Of a stretch of DNA of 64,000 nt, positions 37,144 to 50,598 are shown in pieces. A model generated the notes under the pieces. The model ran no database searches. It saw only the letters and a program-made list of their open reading frames with translations, and had not been told where the DNA came from. Every line of letters begins with the position of its first letter. Within the stretch, counting starts at the first letter, position 1. The translations under genes were made by a program, and so were the position numbers. The stretch comes from Eleginops maclovinus (Eukaryota > Chordata > Actinopteri > Perciformes > Eleginopidae), in the NCBI RefSeq assembly GCF_036324505.1, contig NC_086369.1:15417281-15481280 (forward strand), given 5' to 3'.

Positions 37144-39315
37144 GTTTGTCTGCAGGATTACAGAAAAACGACTTCCTGATTTGCATGAAACTCAGTGCAA
37201 GGTGTGTCCTGGTCCCTGATGGAGGTCTGCGTTGAGATTGGACATCTTTCCAGAGGCATGAGAAAGGTAATGAAATTGTTTTGTCTTTTCCTCTTCCTCA
37301 TGCTGGAACCTCTTCACCGGTGTCTTTTCTAATTTCCCCAAACCCCTGCTGAGCATGCATCAGCTGTGCTCCTTCACCGCTAACAAAGGCAGGCAGGAAG
37401 TACAGAGACATTGTAAAGAGCTGAAGATTGACAGTCAGTGCCGGGAAATTGGGTAAAATACAGAGAAGGAGCAGAGATTGAGAGAGGCATACTAAAACAG
37501 TTTCCCTCAGAGGAGAGCGGGATGAGCAGATAAGAGTGTGTGAGGATAAAATAGAGACTGACAACAGGTGGAGGCAGGAGGGCACCGGCAGGACCAGAGA
37601 GGTCCCTGCCTCTGAATGTATTACGGTGCTTTCTGTGCCATGGGAGGTGGAGCAGGGTGACTTACAGCACCGCCCGACCTTATTTCAAGGCTGACTCCTG
37701 CAGAGATGGCCTCGCAGTCACCCCACAACACACTTTGATAAAAAATACACCACAAAATATCCTGTTGTGTAAGGAAGGGTTCAGGAGTTCTTTTCCTTTA
37801 TCGAACGTGGAAACGAGGTGAAATACTGCAAAGCGCCCGAGGCAAGGGGAAGCGTTAAGGAAGTATTTAAAAACCGTCGTGTGATTAATCATCTTCCCTT
37901 AACAACTCGTGTGTATGTAATGGGACTACTGGGATTGCACTGTGTAATTACTGTTTTATTGAAAAATCTATATGAACAAAGAACAATTACAGGTTACGGG
38001 ACACACCAGGTGTACTGCAGGAAGTCAGGGTTATCGATGCATCAACACGGGAACTAAGTTTACTGTTCCTTTGAAAGATTGGGTGTTAAATGAGTTTGAT
38101 ATGCAGAGGATGCATTAAAAAGTGGAGATTAAAAACTGAAAAAAAGAGTTGTATTAAGTGGTTTTAGAGGCGATCTTGCAAACTATTCCCCTGCTTTCAG
38201 TCTGAATGCTAAGATAAATGTCTCTTGGCTCCAGTTTTACACTTATCAGTCCTTTTATTCACATCCCAGCAAGGAAGCATATATTTCCTATGATATTGAA
38301 CTTTTAAGGTTATATATGACGCTTGTTTTCAGATTTTAATGTGTATATTTGTTACTAAATGCTTTCAAGAAGTTATTTTCTTCCACTGTTTGTCCAAATA
38401 TCCATGAGTTCACTCTCGTCTCTTTAAGCCTCCTTCCTGCGAAATGATCTGATTTGGTTGCAAAAGAAATTGGGTGCAGATAGTGAAGCATAACAGTAGC
38501 ATAAAGTGGGTTTATTGCAACTTTTGGGCCTATAAAACAGCTGTTGTTTATGAATAAAAACAAGATTACGTGATGAACCAAAACAGTCAAGTTGTGAGCT
38601 TAAAGACGCCAACATGGTGTGTAAAAAGCTAAAGGGGAACGGCAGAGGTTGGTGGTTATTCTCTGTAAGTTCATAGCTACATCCTACCTATTTTAACAAT
38701 ATACAGTATATACAGGCAGTTTACTAAAAACGTCTTTCCAACAACTCGGCATGTAAAGCACCTCACAAAACAAGGAAATGACATGAAGCAGTGCAAGAAA
38801 TAAAAAAGTGCACAAGAAAGAACAGGAGAGAATGTGAAATGACATCCTGTAAGAATACATACTCTGAATTGTAGTAGTATATAAACATGTGGATATTAAC
38901 GTGGATCTCCTCTTACCTCCCTGTCCAGAGTGAACGCTCTCTCTGAAGGAAACCCATCCTCCCATTACACAAAGCATTACATCACAGCCACAGTCCCAGT
39001 TACAGAGAGCTGGTTAATAAGAGTGGTGGCTGTTGCTAAGTAACTGCAGCGGCGGCTAATCTTTCTATCATCGCACTAATATTAAAGAGAGCTTAACAGA
39101 TCAACGCCGACTCTACTTAGTTTCATTGGTAGGAGCATCAACACACAATGAGAATGATGTGTGTGAGAAGAGAACAGGATCAGGAAGTGAAGAGTCAGTT
39201 CACATGAAGTTACACCTGTAAATCTGGAGCGTTACAGGTATGATATGCCCCTTATCCCCTTTATAATGTATTTCTATACAGTTTTTAACACTTGTTGTGA
39301 TGCTATTTCCTGACT

Positions 39316-39690
39316 TTAAAGGTCCCATATTATACATTTTCAGATGTATACTTGTATTCTGGCTTCTCTTTTATACCGTTTCTGTCTTTAAATACCTGTA
39401 TTCACACTCACCCTGTCTCTTTTAGCCCCCTTCTGTTCAAACTCCCGCTCTCTGCACATCAGATTTTAAGATATTTAAGTTAGTAGGGCACTTTTATATA
39501 TTCAGCAGCATCAGACACAAGTGCTTTATATTGGACGTATAATTGAGAAGTTAAAACACATTTAAAACTAAAACACGATATGCGTCCTGCGGATTTTCTC
39601 TCCAATTAGCTACTTAATTGTGATCACCTGTGTGTGCAGCTGTAACTCCTCCCTGATTGGATGGATAGGATCACACCTCAGATCCAGGAT
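39316..39690 (+). mobile_element. Diverged teleost interspersed repeat (AAAGGTCCCATATTAT type)
   Basis: It begins AAAGGTCCCATATTATACAT, then has CCTGTATTCACACTCACCCT, TCTCTTTTAGCCCCC and CTCCCTGATTGGATGGA. This order matches the short non-autonomous element whose right part is at 16668-16795 in the other orientation. The family assignment is from memory. Confidence 0.6.
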
Positions 39691-42590
39691 AGCTGCTTCT
39701 CTTCACTTTATGTAAAATGATTAAATGACCTCCCATCCCTTAAAAAGAAATCCCAATAATGGAAAGTCTTCTCCTGCACGGGTGTCTGATATATTTCCCT
39801 CCAGAGCTGAAGCATATGCTTGTGCACACACACCTCGAGACCTGCATTTTGCCGTTTATCCGCAGACTGGCGCTGGCTCTGTGATAAATCACCGTCTCCG
39901 ACAGATATCTGGAGGTTGCATGCACGCTCATGAACCTCGCCCCGAGAGGAGAGCTCCACGAGACATTTGAATGCTGGGAATAATTTCTGTGAAAAGCTCA
40001 GAGGAGACTGAGCAACACCGGGAAGTAAGTGTGGAGTTGAGCTGTGAGGGAAGAGTCTGGGTTCAGATAACAAAAAACCACCTGCAAACTTATATCTAAA
40101 AGAGTAATAAAAGCAAGTGCTTTCCTGAGTTTGAATTTAAAGAAGACGTGCTTTCTGTGATGCCTTTCCTTTTTAATTGGTGTAATTTTGTTTATTGACG
40201 TGTTTTTATATCCGTTGTTCTCATCTTCAAAGATAATTTGTCTCCTTGCTTTGTTTGGTTTCTGAAGCTTTATTATTGTCTTGTTTCCTGCTTCCTCTCT
40301 TTGTCTGTCAAAGCCTTTTGTAAACTCAGTTTCTAAAGGTGCTTTATACATAATGTTGTTATTATTACGTCTTTAAACAGTTTCAATTTGAAGTTTCAGA
40401 TAAGAATCAGCAGTCAATATGTGCAGTACTTATTCTGCACCTCAAAGAACTTCTCATATCAAGTCTTTAATTAACAGAACATGCAGCTCCTGATGTTCCC
40501 CGCGTCCCTCAGGTTGCTGGTGTTTAATTAAGGAGGGTATGACGCAGGAAAGCAAACTTCTAACAAGAGTGGCCGCAACAGATTAAATTAATCTGCTTTA
40601 TTATTTTCTATTAACTTAGAACTCTAAAATTTCAGAAAATTAGGAAAATTGTCCTTAAAAATCTTGCTCCGTTGTTCCAAAACCCAGAGATAATCAATTT
40701 AATTCAATATAAAACAGAGAAAAGCTGGAATCAACAGCATTTTTTCATTTAAAATGACTTAATTGGCAATTATTTTTCTGTTTATCGACCAGTTCATGCA
40801 GCTTTAGCAGGCAGACAAGAAGCAGAGTTTGTTTCGTCTACAAAATCTCCTTCCTGATTTAAGAAAAATGTCTAATGAAGCCAATGGTATTTTAATCAAA
40901 TGCACCTCAGATATGTACCATATCTCCATGCTGTACCAATGATCTGATGCTTGAAGTAGCAGCTTGTGAAACTCCAATGCTAACTTGTTCCTCTCCTAAA
41001 TTGCAGTTTTGAAACTGGATTATTTCATCGAAGCAAACAAGTCTTTGTAAAAGTCAGCGGGGAAAATTGCTCCACCTGACTCTGCATGCATCGAGTCAGC
41101 AGGACCTGTCGCTTGTTGATTTGATCCGCACACACCTGGATCTGCAAACAAACAGCCCTCTCTTGTATTAGTTTTCTTTTGAAGCACCAAGAGAAACTTC
41201 AGACGAATATCTGGAGCGTCAAAGTGAGTCTAGTGAGGCGATGAAGCTGCAAGCTAACAGATGAGAAATTTAGGAAGGTATGAGGAGAAGCTTCACCAGA
41301 ACTTAACAAGATTAGTGAAGCAGCATCAGGAAGAAGTAACAGATATTGCTGCGTGTTGGTTACCCTGGGCTCAGACCGGTCCTGAGCAGATAATCTAACC
41401 CGGAGTGAGGTTCTGCTGTTACACCGTGAAGCATGCACAGCAGAGGCTCATTACGCATTCCTCCGAGTGCAGCAATGGGGAGGCTGATATGCATACAGTG
41501 ATCCAAAACCCCAAATAATATGCCACTCAAATACCTGAGAGTTGAAACACCCCGGCGGCTCGTTTAAAAGTTTAAATTCAGTTTGACTCTTGGTCACAGG
41601 AGAAAAGAGGCCGACAGACAGCTGAGGGTGAAAAAATATTCTTCCTTTTGCTTCTAAAGTGACATAAATGGTTGGAAATTGGACGGTTAGCTTTAATGAC
41701 ACATCACAGATTCAGGAACCACAGGAGGGGGAATTAAAATCATTACAGTAATATTAATAAGGGCTTCATGTTTCCAATTAGTTTGCAACGACCGTTTGAG
41801 AAATGCTGCTCAATGTGGAACGATATTCTTGTCCTTTTCCAGTGTATGCTATGTAGTCTTCTTTTATTTACCCGTGTCAACAATCTGCTAAAACAAGGGA
41901 GAATGTTCTTTTGCATATTTCCAAATCCCAGCCTTATTTATAGAGATTACATTTTTCTAGTTGAATCATTTTGGAAAAGCTGTGTAGTATTGGTGCACAG
42001 CGCTAACTGTAGCATTGAGCTAGTTCGGATATCACTGGGAATTTATGTGGGTCGCTCTTCAGGTTAATGGAGCTCGGTGCCTTTACCCCGACAGGACCTC
42101 CTCTTAAAATGGTATCACTATTTGTAAATGGATTTATTTTTCTCTGGGAGGCAGATACAAAGCAGAGCGTGCTGCAGACTGTGGACGATGGAAGAGCTGC
42201 AAGGAGGAGGTAAATTTGGCTGTCATGTGTTTGTATGTCTCGGTCATGGTAGGCCTATAGCTCCAAATTCACAAGAGTGTGAAAGGTTAACGTAACATGA
42301 AGATTTCCCTAAGATGATGATGATTTTTTATTCAGCATATTAAAAGCAAATAGGGAGAAAACGAGTAAGAACTAAATATATCACAACCTTGACATCCTAC
42401 CTCCACACACACCCTCCTGTCGTCACTGTAGAGAGTGTGTGTTGGGTGTGTGTGCAGCAGAGAGATGAAGACAGGGAGGCTAACCTTGCTGCAGTCCTGA
42501 GAGAGATAATTGCCGGGGCCAGAGATGGAGACTCGGCAGCTAATGAGGCGAGTCACTAATTAGCCAGCGGTGTCACTGGCCTTATACATT

Positions 42591-42741
<151 letters not shown>

Positions 42742-45029
42742 AGTCACATTTCTCTCATACTTTTGATAGAGAGAAAGTCTAATTTGCGTAACCAAGCATC
42801 TAATAATGCAAAAAATGCTGCTTTTAGAGGAAGTTCTCAGCATGTCGGACATTCTGGTCTTCATTTCTTGGCCCTTTTTTCCACCATAACAAGACGGCCC
42901 CATCACTGAGCCTTGCCTTCCCTCCTGGATGTTTTCCTGCCAGGGTTCAGGAGGTTATTGTCGGTGTGGTTGCCTCTGAGGAGTTGTTTGGACCCATCGA
43001 CCGAGTCCTCCTCAAGCTGTTGTCTATAAAGTCATCTCCACGCTCTTCCCCCTGTGTCCAGGAGACAGAGCGACCTCTCTGCTGCTCTTCATAGCAGCTG
43101 CATGATCTGAGGTGGACCCTGAAGGCATCTGAAGCTCTTACAGTTTAAGGACGGATACTTTTTAACGTGCACTAGGGAGAAAGCATGCAACAGTTTGTCT
43201 CGGTATGTGGGGGTAATTTCTAGGTCCTGCTGCATGAATCTGAAGAGTCACATGGTGTCACTTAGTGTGATGGACTTTGGTGTCATGCGCAGTTACACAG
43301 GTCTACTTCCTGTCAGTGCTAATAGGTCTGCTCCCTTATCTAACAGATCTCAAGTCCAGGTCGAGTATCTCAGAGCTGGTCATCTCCCTGTAGGAGCAGC
43401 TTGTGTGAAAGGACCTTCTTTCTCCTTCAGCTCCTCATCTCGAGGGCGGAGGAGATGATGGTACTCTACTGTAATTGAAGACAAAATTGCTGCCAATGTA
43501 GTTGCTTCCCACGTCTCCAAACCCCTCCTCCATTTTTTGAGACTCTCAATAGCCTTGACACACCTTTGCATGATGTGTCGGTCTGTAAGTGGAAATAATT
43601 CAGCTAAAACCCGAGCAAAGAGGAAATGGAAAACCCACGAGTGAGGAATGCTTTCATTGCCCGTTTCCCCCCATATTTTAAAGGGGACAGCAGCAGGAAT
43701 TTGACTCAGATGGTAGCAGACACTGTGCTGCAGAGGTTATTGCTTTTTTATTCCAGTACTTTGGTTTGAAGCCATAAAGAGTTTCTTTTTTTCCTTGCAT
43801 GGATCTACCATTTCCCTGGCACTGCAACATTTCCAGCACAGAAGTTTCAGCGTGATGTAATTCACTTCATTTCTGATTGTCTTAGTGTGGCATGAAGCCT
43901 GGCATTTTCCCTCCAGCCTCTCACACGGAGGGGCTTTGTAATTTAAGTTAGGAGTGTTCTTGATCAAAATTACCTGCCGCCACCCTTTACACTCCAGCGG
44001 TGCAGAAAGTGCCCTTGTTTTACTTTCTATTGCACAGCTCCGTCTAATATCACCGTGCGTTGTTGCATAAGCTTCCCCCCAACACAGGGAAACTTTGAGA
44101 TGGTCCCCCTGACTCCTCTGCCGCTGATTGATTAGAAATGATCTGCAGCACTTTTACTACGCCTTCCTCTCCTCGGTGAAATGAACCCTGAGTGAGAGAC
44201 ACAGAATACTAAACACTTGGAAAAGGTCAGGCAATATCTAATTGCTTTGTCAACTCAAGTCTTTATTCATATGTTAAATATTTCATACCGCCATTAAAAA
44301 TGTAGAAGGCGGGGACAGTGGGGTTCAACATCACGAGGCGCTATCTCATTAAGGATTTTCCATAATGAATGACATCTCTCTGTCGGTAACCAGGCTGCTT
44401 AACATGGGAACTCACACCTGCAGGAGAGATCACCTCGGCTCCGAAGTGTAAAAAATGTGAAACAAAGGAAATGAGAAAATGTTTTATCTTATCAGGAGGA
44501 TGAAAGATAAGAAACCCCGCAGCTGCTGCAGGCATAGTAATTCCAGCATCGTCTCCTCCCATCAGGGGAATGTGATAATGCATTTATTTGATAAGATTTT
44601 TTAAAACAATTCACTTCTTAAATCTAGGAGGAGAATTCATGTCAATATTAGCAGTTTTGGGACGGCTTCTCTATTCCCTAAGATGATGATGATTTTTTCA
44701 GAGTGAGTTCCCTCCTCTGTTACATCAGCTGTAACACAAGTGCTGCACACGTAAAGCAAGCGTGCCGATAAAGCACAGAGTCACGCACCGAGGAGCAAAC
44801 TTTGTCAGGCTGGATTAACACTCACAGGCTCCGGAGCAGGAAGGCAATTACTTGTGTTAACACTGATATCCTCTGCCACGGCCCTCGAAGGCTGATTTCA
44901 GTTTGTGTGTGTGTCTGTTTATGTGAGTAAAAGAGAGGGGGAGATGAAGAGCTTCCCCTTCCCTAACATGGTGTGTATAGCCCAGAGAAGCTTGAATGCA
45001 ATGAGACAAACAAACAGTAATGAGGTGAC

Positions 45030-45031
<2 letters not shown>

Positions 45032-45073
<42 letters not shown>
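45032..45073. repeat. (GT)n microsatellite, 42 bp
   Basis: Pure GT run of 21 units. Confidence 0.97.
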
Positions 45074-45076
<3 letters not shown>

Positions 45077-45384
45077 GAGACGCTAATTTGCACCTCGATG
45101 ACTTCATTTTAAACTCCAGTGCATTTGAATACTATAAGACGCTATGGAGCCTCCTTTCAATTACAGGAGAGTGTAGAGAAAGGATGGAGAGCGCTGCAAA
45201 CGAACCGGTAATTGAGGTTTGGAGGTTCCTGTTTGTAGTTTATACTTTTAGGCCCAGAAAAAAAGGGCTTCGGTCTTTAAGGAGTTTTTATCCTGAGCAT
45301 GAATGGTTGTCAGCAGGGTTTTTAAGCTGGTAGAAAAGCATTGAAAGTTTCCACATCATGGCAACGATTGTGCGTTTGTGACTT

Positions 45385-45402
45385 GGGGGGGGGGGGGGGG
45401 GG
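45385..45402. repeat. G18 homopolymer
   Basis: Eighteen G in a row. Confidence 0.95.
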
Positions 45403-45610
45403 CGTCATCGTCCTTACACTTTACACATGGGAGTTGCTCGGAAAGTTACCTGACGAAAAAGTTTCCCCCAAACACGCTTTCAGATTCTCTTTCTGTTTCC
45501 CAAACTTTTCGTCTCTTTTACTTCACAGCCAGTCAGACGCTGTGCTGCAAAGCAAGGTCACCCCCAACACCTTTATTTATCTTTTAAGGGCTCACACTGG
45601 CAAACCCCAC

Positions 45611-45613
<3 letters not shown>

Positions 45614-45694
<81 letters not shown>
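45614..45694. repeat. (CA)n microsatellite, 81 bp
   Basis: Pure CA run of about 40 units, 246 bp before a GT tract in the opposite sense. Confidence 0.99.
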
Positions 45695-45696
<2 letters not shown>

Positions 45697-45939
45697 CATC
45701 ATCCATCACTGCATGTATGCTGCCCTGCCCATGCCAGGTTGATTGACAGCTGATTACATTGTATGACCTTGGTGGGTTATATTTCACAGACAGAGGGGTG
45801 TGTGTGTGTGTGTGAGAGGGGGGGGGAACAGAACCACTGTAAAAGAGACAGCAGACAAAACAAGAGAGAGAGAAAGAGAAGCAGAGATAAAAAGCGAAGA
45901 CACAGAGGATTGAGTGTGCATTGTAACGAGTACATTGGC

Positions 45940-46112
<173 letters not shown>

Positions 46113-46242
46113 CGCAAGAGGACAGGCGTTGGTGGTCACTGGTTGAATAGCCGCTGGCCCACAGAGCCATTAAACACTACAAAGCCTCTTAATCAGCCGG
46201 AGTCTCGAGGGGAAGGAACATGCAACCTCAACCTGGAGTGCC

Positions 46243-46243
<1 letters not shown>

Positions 46244-46293
<50 letters not shown>
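46244..46293. repeat. (CA)n microsatellite, 50 bp
   Basis: Pure CA run of 25 units, 131 bp after the compound GT/GA tract. Confidence 0.98.
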
Positions 46294-46298
<5 letters not shown>

Positions 46299-49200
46299 CC
46301 CACACAGTCACTTTAAAGGGAACTTTCAAAGTGAACCTGAAGAAAAGCCAGTGAAGGTGAGAGCAGAGTGAGCAGGACTCCAGGAAGGACGAGGCTTTGT
46401 GTGCTCGTGTTAGAACATCAGTGAAGGACAGAGTGGGATGAAGTGACCCGAGACAGAAGAGAGTTATAAAACAGTTTCAACCAGTGGAGACTAAATACAG
46501 TTGGAAAGGTTAGGTAAACGATCATGGGTGGGGTTCATGTAAGTGACAAAATGATTTACTAAAGTCTATAGTACTGAAAAGGTCCTTTGTGTCGGCCCAT
46601 TGGACTCTTCAACAAGCTGAAAAATGTGCTTTAAATATTGTCAATACTCCTTTTACTTTACTGATGTCATAAGCAAGTCCTCACAGGGAGCGTATGCACG
46701 TATGATGCTACGTTTTTTGGAGGATGGTGTGTCTTGTATTGCTTTCTGAAACTTTTCTGCAGGTGTTTTTGTTTTCGTCTGGCTCCCTTCCTCCCCGGCA
46801 CACCTCCGTTGAGCTTTATCGTTGTATTTCTCTTACCATGAAATTCTTCTTTGTGTAGAAAATAAATAGAGACTTAGGACTAAGACTCATCAAAAAGAGA
46901 AGAACTGTTGTTCAGGGAGGATTTCTCCAGGTTTTCAAAACAAGTTCACAAACAATTTTTGCAGAAAACTTTATCTAAAGTAGAATACCGTCACTAAACA
47001 CACGACTCCCCCCCCCCGCCTGTTGCTTCTAGGAGTCTTTCTCTACATTGAACAGAACAAACTGTCTTCTTGAAAATTCCCATCTCTGTTCTCCTGAGAT
47101 ATTCTCTGCGCTGCATTGATCGCTCGCTGCAGGAAACTCCCTGCTTCTCCTGCTGCTGGAGCTCTTATCTGTGCTCCGAGATCTTTCTTCACAATTGACA
47201 TGTTTAGCCAGAGACATGGACACGCCTCAGCTGCCGCTACACGCTGAGCTCCAGCAGCTGCCTGATCTCTGAATGCTGTTCCTGTAATTGAGATGTTTTT
47301 TGGAGGTGATACTTGCACATGAAAACTGAATTAAAAGTACAGAAAGGATGAGATCGAAGCACCTCTTCTCTGGAAATGGCCTTCATGTCATGACAGTATT
47401 TGTAGATGTGGACCTGCTCATTGTTCCCAACCCATTATTCCCTAATGATGCTTCCCTGCTCATGGTTAGTCTCTCCTGTGCTGCTCTGTGCTGCTAACAA
47501 TGGGCTGCTTGTTAATTGGCTCTTTGACAGTGATGCCCACCCACTGGTGGCCAACTGGGTTTTGATAAATGAGGTGTTCACTTTACTTGCACTCCCTCCG
47601 CGTTTCCAGACCCGAGTGAGGAGAGTGTTTGTTTTCCAAAGCACTTTAAGAAAGTACGCTTTGATGCACACCACCAATCATGAGAGCCACACGATGCCTG
47701 TTTGTTTGTTTGTTCGTGAACCTCCTCCTCCGAACGATTCTAACACACTCAAGGCTTTGCAGGTTTGGTTTCAATTTTGAGTTCAGATGTAGGTTCGGTT
47801 GCAGAATATATTCCAGTTATATAAGTGAGCTGCAGGTGCTTCTTTAAAAGCTTGTCATTGTGTGCCTACATACAGCACTCATACAAGGACAAGTCTAGTA
47901 AAAAGGAGGCAGCATAACAGCTTCACCACCACCACCTCTTACCCTTGGTGGACCACAATGCATTGCTGCCCATATCTCTCAGATTTCTTTACGTCTTACA
48001 GAGGAAAAAGTTTCATACCAAGTTTATAGGGTTCATGTTAAGAAAATCATGATGGAGAAATGCATGAATGTTCAACGAGTTATTAAGCAGTAGTAACCTC
48101 GGGTGGGGGGAGCTAGTAAATTAACCTCAGGTCAACATAATTTAGCAGACAGGGCGCACAGACACCGTCATGTCATTTCAACGCTCCTCTCACCAAGGTT
48201 GCATTATTTTCTGCTACAGTAGAGACTCTGCCTTCGCGTCCTTGCAGGAAATATTATTCAAAAGTCTGGAGATCTTGAGAGTAGGAGGAGGTCAATCAAC
48301 ATGCTCTGCAGTTTTGGACAAATGTTATTCTAGCTCCCTGCAGTACACGTCATCCCTCTCCCCTCCTGTCTCTTTCGATTTACTTTTAATTCTGTCTTGT
48401 ACTCCACTCTGTACACCGTCTTTACTTCCCCTCCCGTGCTGCGCGTCAGCCTCTTAATGGATTGGTCTAAGTGCTCTCCTGGCGCTCTGCAGCTGCTTGT
48501 TGTTCTTTATTGTGGCAGAAGCTCGGCCTTAAGGCAGCGTCGTTTCCTCTGTGATCCCACGGAGGGCCGACGCCTGATGCCCTTGATGAGAGCTGCAGTC
48601 GGACTAATTAGCTAGCAGATGTGCGGTGTTGACGCGTGTCGCAGCGTCAGGCACCTGCGGACACCTTTTTCGCCAAGGTGTGAATAAATTGGGTTTTGTT
48701 TACAGACTCTCTTCAGACATTATGCAGTCGACACCAGACTTCCTCTCTCCAGAGCCAACAAGTCGCCCGAGGACAGATAACAGCGGCAGATTACTTCCTG
48801 TATTCTCACCGCGCTTCCAGTTTGCGGTTGCCTAACTGAGCGTGGTGACACCGCCCTCTGCGACACACACATGTCACAGTGTCTGATAATATCTCAGAGG
48901 ACACGCCGAACTACAGAGGAGGCGTGCGTCCTCTGGCCTGCCTCCAAATCTTGCTTGGATGGGAGAACTGATTAGAGTGTCCCTGTGTGAATAGGCCAAA
49001 TCAGATCATGTTAGTTTGAGGCTCCCAGTTTGATTAGGGATTAATTGAAATAGGAACCATGCCTCCTGGGAGGCGAGCGGGAATAAAAAGGGTCACAAAG
49101 CTTCACCCTGTCCTCTCCCCCTCTCTGTCTCGCTTTATTGCTGTCTTTGGTTTGGCTATCCCGCATTAATACTCTCTCATCAGAAGGTGGGAGAACAAAA

Positions 49201-49573
49201 CAGCGTGCTCACAGTCATCCATACTAATTGATCCCACTGATAAAGCATGCTCATAAAACACAGTCTGTTTCAGAGGCCTGGCTTTCACACGGACGATAGA
49301 GTTGCAGGGTCTCTTTGCTTCAAAGCTGATTTGTTTTTAAATGATCTCATTTCTAAAAACCTCTTTGACACATGCACTGCAACCCTGAGAAGTTCCGGAC
49401 AATAAGAATGAATGCTCAAATATGAGTGATGAATGATGTGATGACACTCGGTGAGCGATTGGACATGTTTCATGTAGGCTATCGTGGCTGGTGCAAAACC
49501 GTAAGAGAAACATTTTTGTGGGCTATAAAGACTCTGTCTGCAGCATCAACATGTGGAAGTTACATATGCTCAG

Positions 49574-49574
<1 letters not shown>

Positions 49575-49607
<33 letters not shown>
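49575..49607. repeat. G33 homopolymer
   Basis: Thirty-three G in a row, followed by AGGG. The exact length should be treated with care, since sequencing often miscounts such runs. Confidence 0.9.
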
Positions 49608-49608
<1 letters not shown>

Positions 49609-50470
49609 GGGTATTATCATGGCTTTAATCTTCATGGGTTAATGAAATCACGTTAATATGCAGCAGTTCTGGTTTCAGTTATTTCACACCGTTCTAAACA
49701 CTCTATATTCATCATAGCAACAAAGAAACGGCAGCATTTCATAAAGTGAACCTGGCTGGTTATAGAGCTGTTTGCACGCCCGCAGCACACATCCATTACC
49801 AACTTGATTTAAACAGAGATTGGTGTAAGTGCTCTTGAGCAGTCGCTGAAGAAGTTAACCCCCCCCCCCCTCCCCGACCTGCTCTCGCCTCAGCAGGGGT
49901 TATATTAGTATAGCGCTGTGAGAGCTGCCGGATGCTCAGCCTTTGTAAAAAGGCCTGATTGCTGTCGTGCAGTTTAATACGGGGCTAGCATCGCCACGGC
50001 TGCTCCATAAATCTCCCTCCTTCAGCTGCCTCTGTTCTCCTTTTGATGGAAGCTATTGACCAGAAGCATTAATAAGAAGAAGAGCTTTAGTCGCGCTCCA
50101 TAAAGCTACGCTTTGCAGTCGTTAGAGAGCAGCAGGAGGTAATCATTTATCCTGTTTCTGATGTGAACTCTCCCAAAGACAACAGATGAGAGACAACACG
50201 TCTGCCTACATACAGTATATCGGTTTATTTGAGAGATGAATCACATTATCTTCCATCATTCGTCATGATCGGGTGCAGTCACTGGCTGCATGGCTGGTGA
50301 TTTGCCATCTGCATATTAGCATGGGCAGCTTGTGTTAGCAGTGAGACATGTGCGTCTCTGAGCTTTATTTGCTGCCTGATATCTCTGGATTTGCATCCTC
50401 AATGGAGAGTTTTATTCCGAATGCAGACGGTGTTACTTTATCCACTTGCCTCCAGTTATTTCTCCCCGTC

Positions 50471-50598
<128 letters not shown>

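Noticed and set aside
42153..42213. Exon-like stretch with an acceptor-type AG and a GGAGGAGGTAAAT donor
   Set aside because: It has no protein similarity and no partner exon nearby. At best it is a non-coding RNA exon, which I cannot support from sequence.
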